From the NCBI GenBank assembly GCA_039819485.1, contig JBCBRY010000023.1:1-64000 (forward strand): DNA of 64,000 nucleotides, written 5' to 3'. Shown piece by piece: positions 42,868 to 51,509 of this stretch. Numbering within the stretch: the first letter of the stretch is position 1; each line of letters opens with the position of its first letter. Source of the DNA: UBA6168 sp039819485. GTDB taxonomy: Bacteria > Bacteroidota > Bacteroidia > Chitinophagales > Saprospiraceae. The notes beneath the pieces are model-generated. The model did not search any database, was not told where the DNA came from, and was given only the letters and a program-made list of their open reading frames with translations. The position numbers and the translations under genes were made by a program.

Positions 42868-45279
42868 CTAAATCTTGAATTGCATTTGCTCTGCAATGTG
42901 TTCCTCTTTAATGGGCGCAAGTTCAGGATCGTACATAACTTCCGGCGAGATCGAAGGTTCTTCGTTGGCTTCTACTTTCTTCACATTGCGAGAAACAGGT
43001 GCCTCTTCAACGTGTGACACGTCCATGAAAGGCAGTTTTTCATTGGATTTGAACAAACTTTCCCCGTCGTCAAAATGGCTGATCAGTTGGTCAATATTGA
43101 AGTCATATTCACCGTGGTGGTACTCGCTTGGCGATTTTGGCGCATTGAGAACATCTTTACCGATATACTGGCCAAGCTGAAAATAGGACTCCCATTGGAC
43201 CGGGTCAAAAAACTGATCGGCGGTGGATTCGTGCGGAAAATCAGGATGATAGATTTTGTATTTAAAGGTGTCGAACTGTGGATTCTTGGAACCATCTTCC
43301 CTGCGTTTCGGCAAGTACAATTTGCGCGGGGAAGTCACGGACGACTTAATGTAGACCAAGGTGCCAATTTTTATTTTATCACTTCCTTTTTTATCTGACA
43401 GTTCATGTAGTTTCTCCATGGTGGTTTTGATGGCCAGGTCGAGGAGTTGCTTAAAACGTTCCTCGGTGAAATCAAGGCCCTCTTCTGCTTTTAGATCGAC
43501 CCGGAACTTGAGGATATTCCGGTCATTTTTGGAGTAAAAATAATTGACGAGCGCCTCTAAGGTAGTTTCTTCTTTTTCTTCCTGGATGGTGCCATTTTCC
43601 CTATACTTCTTTTTGAAAGTGACGGGATTGCCGCTTTCGTCCATGACTTCAAATTCTTCCCAGACTTTCATCAGGTCGGCGATTGCAAAACGTTTGTTGG
43701 CATATCCGGAAGATGCCTTTGGCCGAATGATGTCTACGGGGTCCTGATCGGCCCGAAAAGAAATGTCGATGCCCAATTCGTTGCGGGCGCGGATCGAAAG
43801 GTTTTCAAGGTCGGCGAACGTACTTTGGGGGTCTGCACCGGCATCGACTGCCAATATCAGCCGGCATTTTCTGCGCAGCAGTTCATATACCGCCAAGTTT
43901 TCGATATGGCCGCCATCGGAGATATTGAGCTTGCGGTTTTTTGTATCTATTTTGGAAAATAATTCTTTGAAAAAATAAGAAGGCCACCACACTATGTACC
44001 GGGCCCAGCCAGGCAGCCAGCCTGGTTGTTTGAAGTCCGGGTTGTTCACCCAAAAGCCCAGGCGGACGTTAAAAAGGGTCATCAAGATGCTCAGAAATTT
44101 ATTGGAATACATGCCCATGCCAGGGTTGACCGCAGCGGCAGAAATGGTCAGGGCAGCGGGCAGGGTCATGTGTTTGTACCCAGGGAATTCAGCTGTTTTT
44201 ACATATTTGGAAAGTTTCGAGCCGCAGTAGGCAGGGGAGAGAAGAAAATAGTCGCTGGCCTTAGCACCTTTGAATTTGTCTTCGCCGCCCGGGTTTTGCA
44301 GGTTGAGGCAAGTGTTGATCAGTGGATAAGGGGCCAGGTAATTTCGAAGCTCATTTTCATCTGATTGAAAGACATCTTTCAGCATCAGGTTCCGGTAAGG
44401 GCTGCCGGCGTGTTTCAAAAAAGCATCTGCCAATTGTTTTCGATAGTAACGATGAAAACTGAGCGAGTTTGGGTTCAAAATATAGCCCAAAAGAAAAAGC
44501 ACGGCAGCTGCTGCCAGTGCCCAACCGATTTCCTCGTTTGTCCAAACGCCGCCAGTATCATACGTGATGATTCCGGTGATGGCAAGAAAAGTAAAAATGG
44601 CGATGGCTGCGACCGACTCCAGTTTCGTGAACAGCTTTGAAATTCCGAGATTGAAATTCAGAATCAGGTTTAAGATAAAATGAACCAGGACGATTCCGAC
44701 CAGTGTGCCCAACCCCCATTTGAGCCACCCCATCAATTGATCATAATTATTGTTCCAATCAAGGGTGGAGTTTTCGAAATCGAGAAAATCAAATGAGGCA
44801 AAAAAAGCTTTTACCAACAAGTAAGAGATTAGCACCGTGGCGATAAGACTCAGCGAACTCATCACCCAGCTGATGAGATAACCAATCGTCAGTAAAACTG
44901 CATTCCAGATCTTGGCAATCTTTCGTTGTCCGGGTATCCAATAATTGCCATAGCTGCGGAGATGGGCTATTTTCTTTTCATCAAAAAGGTTGTCGTATGC
45001 GCCTAATTGTTTCAAGGTGGCCTGAACGTAGGCGCCAGTATAACCACCTCCAGAAACGGTGGAGATGTAATCTGCTTTTTCCAGGATTTTGAAAAGGTTA
45101 AGTGTTTTCAAAAAACCTAAATTGATGGTGGCCGAGCGGATTCCGCCACCAGAGAGGGCAATCCCGAATTTATTTTTGTCAAAATTTTCTTTTGCCTCTT
45201 CATCGAAGAGTTTTGCCCGCCGATGCTGGAGCATCTTCTTTTCTTCGGCCAGAACGTGACTTAGCTTGTGGGTATTCAT
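42868..45279 (-). CDS. Membrane-embedded patatin-like phospholipase
   Basis: The ATG at 45279 gives 803 residues. The oxyanion-hole motif GGGIRSA (44-50) and the nucleophile Ser76 in STVSGGGYTGA are patatin-like, and Asp455 in NISDGGHIENLAVYELL completes the Ser-Asp dyad. The first Gly of the usual GXSXG is replaced by Thr. Between the two catalytic residues about 150 residues are hydrophobic, with perhaps five transmembrane helices (near 123-160, 184-208, 221-240, 250-268). The protein is therefore an integral membrane lipase, with a C-terminal soluble part of about 340 residues that I do not recognise. Substrate is probably a membrane lipid. The 54-residue membrane protein gene follows. Confidence 0.85.
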   Translation of the reverse strand: MNTHKLSHVLAEEKKMLQHRRAKLFDEEAKENFDKNKFGIALSGGGIRSATINLGFLKTLNLFKILEKADYISTVSGGGYTGAYVQATLKQLGAYDNLFDEKKIAHLRSYGNYWIPGQRKIAKIWNAVLLTIGYLISWVMSSLSLIATVLISYLLVKAFFASFDFLDFENSTLDWNNNYDQLMGWLKWGLGTLVGIVLVHFILNLILNFNLGISKLFTKLESVAAIAIFTFLAITGIITYDTGGVWTNEEIGWALAAAAVLFLLGYILNPNSLSFHRYYRKQLADAFLKHAGSPYRNLMLKDVFQSDENELRNYLAPYPLINTCLNLQNPGGEDKFKGAKASDYFLLSPAYCGSKLSKYVKTAEFPGYKHMTLPAALTISAAAVNPGMGMYSNKFLSILMTLFNVRLGFWVNNPDFKQPGWLPGWARYIVWWPSYFFKELFSKIDTKNRKLNISDGGHIENLAVYELLRRKCRLILAVDAGADPQSTFADLENLSIRARNELGIDISFRADQDPVDIIRPKASSGYANKRFAIADLMKVWEEFEVMDESGNPVTFKKKYRENGTIQEEKEETTLEALVNYFYSKNDRNILKFRVDLKAEEGLDFTEERFKQLLDLAIKTTMEKLHELSDKKGSDKIKIGTLVYIKSSVTSPRKLYLPKRREDGSKNPQFDTFKYKIYHPDFPHESTADQFFDPVQWESYFQLGQYIGKDVLNAPKSPSEYHHGEYDFNIDQLISHFDDGESLFKSNEKLPFMDVSHVEEAPVSRNVKKVEANEEPSISPEVMYDPELAPIKEEHIAEQMQFKI

Positions 45280-45381
45280 TTTGAATGGTTGAGCAGCAAA
45301 TGGCTGGTTGGGTGGTTCAGGTTTTGATGAGGTTGACAACAGGTTTACATCTGTGAAAGAACAGGCCATTTCAGAATTTTG

Positions 45382-45454
45382 CTCACGCAGAGGTCGCCGG
45401 GATCGCAGAGAAATAATTCTTAGTCCTCTGCGAACCCGGCGGCCTCTGCGTGAG
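45382..45454. repeat. 29-bp imperfect hairpin, REP-like
   Basis: The arms 45382-45410 and 45426-45454 match at 27 of 29 positions, with CTCTGCG and CTGCGTGAG at the ends. It lies 5 nt past the ald stop codon and before the patatin gene. The same CTCTGCGAA...CTGC theme is in the dyad at 20916-20990, so this is a dispersed family. It may terminate or stabilise the ald transcript. Confidence 0.8.
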
Positions 45455-45459
45455 TCAGG

Positions 45460-46692
45460 TCATGCCCTCGAAGTCAGCAGTAGGTCCAGGTCCGTATGCT
45501 TCAGTTCGTATCGGCGGGCGAGGTATTCATTGGTGAGGCGACCTTTGTAAGAGTAAACGCCATTCCTTAACCCGCGGTGTTCGTAAAGGTATTGTTCAAT
45601 TCCTCCAAGTTTTCCGGCCGATACCAGTAGCGGCATCAAAATATTGCTCACAGCGATGGAAGCAGTACGCGGTACTTTGGAAGCGATATTTGGAACACAA
45701 TAGTGAATGACGCCGTGTTTGGTAAAAGTGGGGCGGTGGTGGTTGGTCATTTCCGATGTTTCGAAACAGCCACCCTGGTCAATACTTACGTCAATAATGA
45801 CTGACCCTGCTTTCATGTCCATCACCATTTGTTCCGTCACTACGATGGGGGTGCGGCTGGTTTTGGAGTGCAGGGCACCAATCACGACATCGGCATTGAG
45901 CAATTCCTTTGCTACCTGATAGGGGTTCATGGTAGAGGTGTTTAATTGTCGGTTGACATGGCGCTGCAAGCGAGTGAGCTTATAGACATTGTTGTCGAAC
46001 ACGCGCAGGTCGGCCCCCAGTCCCAGGGCCACCCGGGAGGCAGATTCACTGACCATCCCTGCACCGAGGATGACAATTTTGGCAGAAGGCACTCCCGACA
46101 CGCCGGCCAGCAGAACCCCCTTGCCACCGTTTTCGGTCGTCAACAATTCGCCTGCAGTCAGCACGGCACTCACCCCTGCGATTTCACTTAAAACTCTCAC
46201 AAAAGGGAAGGAACCACTATCGTCCTGGATGTATTCCATTCCGAGGGCAATGATTTTTTTGTTCGCGATTTTTTGCAGCAGTTCTTTGGAAACTGCAGGA
46301 ATCGTCAGCGGAGAAATCACAATCTGGTTGGGATGCATCAAATCGACTTCTTCAATTGTAATCGGGGCTGCTTTCAACAGGATGTGGGCCTGGAAAACTT
46401 TATCCTTGGAGTAGCTTATTTCTGCACCGGCTTCTGAGTACCGGTGATCTGTATAGTTGGATTTTTCCCCTGCGCCGGATTCCAAAATAACCCGGTGCCC
46501 GTAACCGGTCAAGGTAGCTACGGCAGAAGGTACCATGACGACCCGGTTTTCCTGCATGATGTCGGTTTTGGGGATGCCAATTGTCAGTCCTCCTTTTTTT
46601 CGTTCGACCTCCAGCATTTCTGTCTGGGGCAAATATTGGCTTTCGACCAGCGATTTAGGAATTGGAATTTTTTTCTTGGTTGAGTCTGGCAT
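45460..46692 (-). CDS. ald: Alanine dehydrogenase
   Basis: The NAD-dependent enzyme interconverts alanine and pyruvate plus ammonia. The product has 410 residues, about 35 more than classical Ald because of an N-terminal extension (KIPIPKSLVESQYLPQTEM) that is usual in Bacteroidota members. The family segments GIPKTDIMQENRVVMVPSAV, the Rossmann motif VILGAGMVSESASRVALGLG with a following Asp for NAD ribose (VFDNN), and IDVSIDQGGCFETSE are present. It lies upstream of the patatin gene on the same strand, separated by the REP-like hairpin. It would contribute to nitrogen balance together with the serine dehydratase and glutamate synthase genes. Confidence 0.95.
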   Translation of the reverse strand: MPDSTKKKIPIPKSLVESQYLPQTEMLEVERKKGGLTIGIPKTDIMQENRVVMVPSAVATLTGYGHRVILESGAGEKSNYTDHRYSEAGAEISYSKDKVFQAHILLKAAPITIEEVDLMHPNQIVISPLTIPAVSKELLQKIANKKIIALGMEYIQDDSGSFPFVRVLSEIAGVSAVLTAGELLTTENGGKGVLLAGVSGVPSAKIVILGAGMVSESASRVALGLGADLRVFDNNVYKLTRLQRHVNRQLNTSTMNPYQVAKELLNADVVIGALHSKTSRTPIVVTEQMVMDMKAGSVIIDVSIDQGGCFETSEMTNHHRPTFTKHGVIHYCVPNIASKVPRTASIAVSNILMPLLVSAGKLGGIEQYLYEHRGLRNGVYSYKGRLTNEYLARRYELKHTDLDLLLTSRA

Positions 46693-46772
46693 TTCGAATG
46701 ATTAGTGATTGCGGATAGTGGTGATTTTGTCAGTAAATGTGAGTTATCAGATAGTATAGATTCCAACGAAGC

Positions 46773-47204
46773 CTACAAAATTAAAATTTTCCTTGAGGAA
46801 TTCCTGAGAATGGAGATATTTATCTTGACCGCATCTTCCGGGAGTAGAGGTTCAATGACCTCGGGCCACTCTATGAAGCAATAATTGCCATCGTTCAGAT
46901 AGTCCTCAATTCCAATGTTCAAGGCCTCTTCGATGTCTTTTAAACGGTACAAATCCAGGTGACGGAAGATTTTTTCCTGTCCGTTTTCATCCAAATAACT
47001 GTATTCATTTACCAGCGAATAGGTTGGGCTGGTTACATGCTCCCTCACGCCCAACTGCCGGCAGATGGCCTGGGTGAGCGTGGTTTTGCCGGCACCGAGG
47101 TCGCCGGTGAGGGTGAAGACGACCTTACCTTTTTGGGAATGAAGAATTTCTTTAACGGCTTTTTGTAATTCTTCTACGCCATTGATTACTATTTCTTTTG
47201 CCAT
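46773..47204 (-). CDS. tsaE: tRNA threonylcarbamoyladenosine biosynthesis ATPase TsaE
   Basis: This 143-residue P-loop ATPase works with TsaB and TsaD to make the t6A modification at position 37 of ANN-decoding tRNAs. The Walker A motif GDLGAGKTT (34-42) is followed by TSPTYSLVNEY, the expected switch-like segment, then FRHLDLYRLKD and FIEWPEV (Walker B/W region). Length and motif order are typical. It lies upstream of ald on the same strand with an 80-bp gap; any link between them is positional only. Confidence 0.95.
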   Translation of the reverse strand: MAKEIVINGVEELQKAVKEILHSQKGKVVFTLTGDLGAGKTTLTQAICRQLGVREHVTSPTYSLVNEYSYLDENGQEKIFRHLDLYRLKDIEEALNIGIEDYLNDGNYCFIEWPEVIEPLLPEDAVKINISILRNSSRKILIL

Positions 47205-47282
47205 TAAATTTTATTCGAAACGAAGAAATTGAAAAGTTAGCAAGTACAGGTGGCTGATTTCCAGTCAATTGTTATTTGAAAC

Positions 47283-48071
47283 TCACTTTTTCCCTTCCTC
47301 CACCACCGCCAAAACAATTACGATCAAAGTCACGCCAGAAATGGCCCAGAAACCTAAACCCATTTTATTCTGAAACATGGCCTGGTAAAAAAAAGCTCCC
47401 ATGACACCGCCGAGTAACGGCCCCACTACCGGTATCCAGGCATAGCCCCAATTGGATCCCCCTTTTCCCCTGATCGGTAATATTGCGTGGGCAATGCGCG
47501 GGCCCAGATCTCTCGCCGGATTGATGGCATAGCCGGTAGAACCCCCAAGTGACATACCGATGGCGACGATGAGTGCGCCGACCACAACGGGGTTTAACCC
47601 TTCGGTAAATTGATTAGCACCAATAAAGAGCAAGCCCATTACCAGGATGAATGTTCCGATTATTTCGCTCAGCAGGTTGGCCCAAACGGAAGGAACTGCC
47701 GGACTGGTGGAGAAAACCCCCAGCTTGCTTCCTGGATCTTCGGTTTTGGCCCAGTGCGGCAGGTAATGCAGCCAGACAACAGTCGCTCCGGTTATGGCAC
47801 CGAGCATTTGGGCAGTAATGTAAAGCGGGACGCTGCCTGTAAAATCACCGGATGCAGCAAGAGCTAATGTTACCGCCGGGTTGATGTGGGCACCGCTAAT
47901 GCTCCCAACTGCGTAGATCGCCATCGTAACAGCCAACCCCCAGCCCAATGTCACGACGACCCAGCCCGCTCCTTTTGAATAAGAAAGATGGAGCGTTGTT
48001 CCGGCATTTACTCCGTTTCCTAAAATCATCAAGAGCATGGTTCCAATAAATTCGGCTAAAAAGTTGGACAT
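47283..48071 (-). CDS. glpF: MIP-family channel, aquaglyceroporin type
   Basis: The 262-residue product has six hydrophobic helices and two half-helix NPA motifs: SGAHINPAVTLA (NPA at 64-66) and GYAINPARDLG (NPAR at 184-187). Asp188 after NPAR is a mark of glycerol facilitators rather than strict water channels, so passage of glycerol or similar small neutral solutes is likely. The protein sits in the inner membrane. No glycerol kinase or dehydrogenase gene adjoins it. The upstream 218 bp to the divergent gene at 48290 presumably hold both promoters. Confidence 0.9.
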   Translation of the reverse strand: MSNFLAEFIGTMLLMILGNGVNAGTTLHLSYSKGAGWVVVTLGWGLAVTMAIYAVGSISGAHINPAVTLALAASGDFTGSVPLYITAQMLGAITGATVVWLHYLPHWAKTEDPGSKLGVFSTSPAVPSVWANLLSEIIGTFILVMGLLFIGANQFTEGLNPVVVGALIVAIGMSLGGSTGYAINPARDLGPRIAHAILPIRGKGGSNWGYAWIPVVGPLLGGVMGAFFYQAMFQNKMGLGFWAISGVTLIVIVLAVVEEGKK

Positions 48072-48289
48072 CGATGTTTTTGTTTTGTTTGTATTAAAAT
48101 TAATTTACATTTGTGTTACCTTTTTCTCGTTTCGAGAAATTTTCTTCCCAGCGAACATTTCGGCCCTAAGGTACATGTAGTAATCAATCTGTGCAACCAA
48201 CCGAATGATTTTCAAGGCCACTTGAATAATCCTATTGAACACCTTTTTCCTTCTTAAATCATTGATACTTTCATGTAAACACTTTAACT

Positions 48290-48559
48290 ATGTTGAGTCT
48301 GTTCAAGTTACCCTTTTGGGATCGAAACCACCAGTCGGAAAATTGCTTGCCGCTAAAGAATATAAACTTTGATATCTGGAAGAATTTTATTTCTCGTGGT
48401 GAAAATGTTTCAGCGGAGCAGAGCCACCGAGGTCTTGAATTGATGGACGCCAACAGGAAATCCTTACAGCGGTCCCTGAAAGATAAACCTCCACATGAAC
48501 ATTATGAAATGATGCTTCAGTATCTGCGAAATTTAGATAATGAGTTGCAAAGTCTTTAG
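48290..48559 (+). CDS. Small hypothetical protein
   Basis: The 89-codon frame has an ATG start, balanced codon use and a strong terminator 50 bp after its stop. The sequence begins MLSLFKLPFWDRNH, and the second half is probably helical (ANRKSLQRSLKDKPPHEHY, then MLQYLRNLDNELQSL). I see no signal peptide, membrane helix or known domain. It is divergent from glpF and convergent with the DUF4290 gene. Probably real because of the terminator, but function unknown. Confidence 0.55.
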   Translation: MLSLFKLPFWDRNHQSENCLPLKNINFDIWKNFISRGENVSAEQSHRGLELMDANRKSLQRSLKDKPPHEHYEMMLQYLRNLDNELQSL

Positions 48560-48610
48560 ACGAGTTTTGCTTTTTGAAAATTGTTTTAATTAGTAGCTCA
48601 GTATAGAAAT

Positions 48611-48651
48611 GAAAAAGCGGTTGACAGTTTTTCACTGCCAACCGCTTTTTC
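48611..48651. terminator. Bidirectional intrinsic terminator
   Basis: GAAAAAGCGGTTG (48611-48623) and CAACCGCTTTTTC (48639-48651) form a perfect 13-bp stem with A/T runs on both sides. It lies between two convergent genes and can serve both the 89-codon gene (plus) and the DUF4290 gene (minus). Confidence 0.85.
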
Positions 48652-48666
48652 ATGCTGTAGCGATGC

Positions 48667-49350
48667 TCATTTTCTGCGTCCTCTGCCACCACCCCGGTTT
48701 TGCCGATCTCTTCCTCTGCCTCCATTTTTGTGTGATGAACGATGATGGTGGTCTTTGCCGCCTCTTTGCTTATTGTTAGACGGTTGTCTTCTTGAATGCG
48801 AACGGGTCAGGTTGTCCAAAGATGCGTCTTCCATTAGTACGAGTTCACCGTTTGAAAGAGTCGCCAAATCTTCGATGATAATATCGTCACTGACATAATG
48901 TTCTTTATTCCAGGTTTTGTAAGCGAGCTTCATGTATGATCCGATAACTTGTACAAAACCATCTCTTTTGGGGCCTTCCTCCATTGTTTTGGCCTTTTCA
49001 ATCAGCGTAAGTACATTGTGCCCATAATGCCTGAACTTTGTCCCTTTAACTGGATAGGGCACTCTGTCGGGTCTTTTTCGTTTATCGTCTGAGGTTGGTT
49101 TTTCACCATTTGGAGGAGTGACGTCTAAGTTGTATTCAGCTATTCTAAAGACGTGCTTCCACATTTTATCCCGATAGTCATCCAGGTTTTTGTTTTGCGG
49201 GTGCATCTGCATCATCAGTTTGACCACATGCTCTATAAATGCCTGGCGTTCTTCATCGTTTTCGATGGTTCGTGCGTGGCGGACCATGTTTTGGATGTGA
49301 CGGCCGTATTCAGGGATGATCAGTTCTTCTCTACTTGAATTATATTCCAT
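48667..49350 (-). CDS. DUF4290 domain protein with Arg/Gly-rich tail
   Basis: The 227-residue product matches the DUF4290 pattern known from Bacteroidota (MEYNSSREELIIPEYGRHIQ, then HPQNKNLDDYRDKMWKHVF and KFRHYGHNVLTLIEKA). The last 40 residues are a low-complexity basic tail rich in Arg, Gly, Asn and His (GGRGRDRQNRGGGRGRR), similar to RGG-type RNA-binding tails; RNA binding is an inference. There is no signal peptide, so it is cytoplasmic. Function of the family is not known to me. Confidence 0.85.
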   Translation of the reverse strand: MEYNSSREELIIPEYGRHIQNMVRHARTIENDEERQAFIEHVVKLMMQMHPQNKNLDDYRDKMWKHVFRIAEYNLDVTPPNGEKPTSDDKRKRPDRVPYPVKGTKFRHYGHNVLTLIEKAKTMEEGPKRDGFVQVIGSYMKLAYKTWNKEHYVSDDIIIEDLATLSNGELVLMEDASLDNLTRSHSRRQPSNNKQRGGKDHHHRSSHKNGGRGRDRQNRGGGRGRRK

Positions 49351-49452
49351 TTTTAGGTTTGTTAAATGATGTTTGGAAAATCTTGAACAATGAGCGGGGA
49401 GTGCCAGACATCATTCAACGCTTGTATTTACTTTTAGTTTATTAACAGGTGC

Positions 49453-51291
49453 TTATTCAACGGTTACCGATTTAGCCAGGTTACGAGGCTGATCGACATT
49501 GCATCCTCTCATGACTGCAATGTGATAAGATAACAATTGTAATGGGATTACTGACAAAAGCGGTGTAAACGGTTCTTCTGTTTCAGGGATCGGAATGGTG
49601 TAATCAGCGATCTTACAAATCTCCCGGTCACCTTCCGTTACGATGGCTATGACCACTCCTTTGCGGGCTTTCACTTCCTGGATATTGGAAATGATTTTTT
49701 CATTAAGGCTTTTATTGGTCGCAATGACAATGGTCGGCATATTTTCATCAATCAGCGCTATCGGGCCGTGTTTCATTTCCGCAGCCGGATAACCTTCAGC
49801 GTGGATATATGAAATTTCTTTCAACTTCAGGGCTCCTTCTAATGCAACCGGGAAATTATATCCGCGACCGAGGTAAAGAGCATTTTGTGAGTCTTTGATT
49901 TCACTGGCAATGTATTTAACCTGCTCATTGACTTTCATGACCTTTTCAACTTTTGCCGGTATATTTTCAAACTCCTGAATCAGTTGGTAATAATAATCAC
50001 GCGTGATTTGTCCTCTTTCCCTGGCAATTTTTATAGCCAAGAGAGTCAGTAGGGTAACTTGGCCGGTGAAGGCTTTGGTCGAAGCGACCCCAATTTCCGG
50101 CCCTGCATGAATATACGAACCTGCGTCGGTGAGCCGTGCGATAGATGAGCCCACCGAATTGACAATACCATATAAAAACGCCCCCCGTTGTTTGGCCAAT
50201 TCGAGGGCAGCGTAAGTATCGGCCGTTTCACCTGACTGAGAAATGGCAATTACCACATCATTGGACCTGATCACAGGGTTTCGGTACCGGAATTCAGAAG
50301 CATATTCCACCTCTACGGGTATTCTGGCCAAATCTTCAAATAGGTATTCTCCAATTAATCCAGCATGCCATGAAGTACCACAGGCAACGATGATAAATCG
50401 TTCTGCAGAACGAACCTGGCTACCAAAATCATCGACTCCGCTCAAGCGAATCCATCCGTCTGCAGCGCTGAGCCGGCCTCGCATTGCATCAGCTATTGTT
50501 TTTGGCTGCTCATGTATTTCTTTTAACATGAAGTAATCATAGCCACCTTTTTCCAACCGTTCAATTTCCATGGTAAGCTCATCGATGAATGGGGTATGTA
50601 CTTCATTGTCAATCGTTCTTATTTCGTATTTACCACTTCGTTTTACCATGGCGATTTGCTCATCGTCCAGATAAATTACTTTTTTGGTGTGCTCCACAAT
50701 GGGAGTCCCGTCCGATGCCAGGAAAAAACCATCATCACTCAGGCCAATTACTAAAGGGCTGCCTTTTCTTGCCGCTACTAATTTGTCCGGGTCTTCCCGG
50801 TCAATGACTACGATGGCATAGGCTCCAACCACCTTGGTCAGGGCTTCTCTGACAGCTTCTTCGATTGGCAAATTATCTCGCTTTTGTACCTCCTCGATCA
50901 GGTGGACAAGCACTTCGGTATCCGTTTGGGTAGTGAACTCATGACCTTCTTTTCTTAAGGCTTCTTTGAGTGAGGCATAGTTTTCAATAATGCCATTATG
51001 GACGAGCGTCAGCCTCTGGTTACCAGATACATGTGGATGAGCATTTACATCGTCGGGCCTACCGTGGGTCGCCCACCTCGTATGACCTATGCCTGTCGTG
51101 GCATCCAGTTTTTTATTTTTGGCAAAATCTACCAGTTCGCTGACTTTGCCCTTTTTCTTGTAGATATTGAGTGAACCATTTAGCAGTGCTACTCCGGCAC
51201 TGTCGTATCCGCGGTACTCAAGTCTCTGCAATCCTTTTATGATTATGGGATAAGCTTGTTGTTTTCCTATGTATGCAATTATTCCGCACAT
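49453..51291 (-). CDS. glmS: Glutamine-fructose-6-phosphate aminotransferase (isomerizing)
   Basis: The enzyme makes glucosamine-6-phosphate for peptidoglycan and lipopolysaccharide from fructose-6-phosphate and glutamine. The 612-residue product starts MCGIIAYIG, with Cys2 as the N-terminal nucleophile of the class II amidotransferase domain. RWATHGRPDDVNAHPH and VHNGIIENY are glutaminase motifs. Two SIS domains follow (ACGTSWHAGLIGEYLFEDLA, SQSGETADTYAALE, ASTKAFTGQV, GRGYNFPVALEGALKLKE), and the C-terminus PRNLAKSVTVE is the conserved tail. I saw no glmS ribozyme in the leader. Confidence 0.97.
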   Translation of the reverse strand: MCGIIAYIGKQQAYPIIIKGLQRLEYRGYDSAGVALLNGSLNIYKKKGKVSELVDFAKNKKLDATTGIGHTRWATHGRPDDVNAHPHVSGNQRLTLVHNGIIENYASLKEALRKEGHEFTTQTDTEVLVHLIEEVQKRDNLPIEEAVREALTKVVGAYAIVVIDREDPDKLVAARKGSPLVIGLSDDGFFLASDGTPIVEHTKKVIYLDDEQIAMVKRSGKYEIRTIDNEVHTPFIDELTMEIERLEKGGYDYFMLKEIHEQPKTIADAMRGRLSAADGWIRLSGVDDFGSQVRSAERFIIVACGTSWHAGLIGEYLFEDLARIPVEVEYASEFRYRNPVIRSNDVVIAISQSGETADTYAALELAKQRGAFLYGIVNSVGSSIARLTDAGSYIHAGPEIGVASTKAFTGQVTLLTLLAIKIARERGQITRDYYYQLIQEFENIPAKVEKVMKVNEQVKYIASEIKDSQNALYLGRGYNFPVALEGALKLKEISYIHAEGYPAAEMKHGPIALIDENMPTIVIATNKSLNEKIISNIQEVKARKGVVIAIVTEGDREICKIADYTIPIPETEEPFTPLLSVIPLQLLSYHIAVMRGCNVDQPRNLAKSVTVE

Positions 51292-51382
51292 AATTAAATT
51301 GGGTGGTATTGGTTAGTGATAAAATCGATCGGCTAAGCCTGGAAAATAATTGTAAAAAATTTGTTTGGAATTTGTAACAGAG

Positions 51383-51405
51383 AAGCCACCCTCATCAGGT
51401 GGCTT
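51383..51405 (-). terminator. Terminator-like hairpin after the DUF4270 gene
   Basis: AAGCCACC (51383-51390) and GGTGGCTT (51398-51405) form a perfect 8-bp stem with a 7-nt loop between the DUF4270 gene and glmS. The sequence after it on the minus strand is only moderately T-rich (CTCTGTT), so termination may be partial. Confidence 0.6.
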
Positions 51406-51509
51406 TATATCATCAAAAATACAATTATAAATGCAATTTTATTAAATGCTTATGATCAATAAAATTTTATGTATTAAAGAATGATCGTATTTCAAAGGTT
51501 GTCTTTTCC

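Noticed and set aside
49453..51509. glmS ribozyme in the leader of glmS
   Set aside because: No sequence resembling the ribozyme core upstream of the start; that ribozyme is characteristic of Firmicutes.
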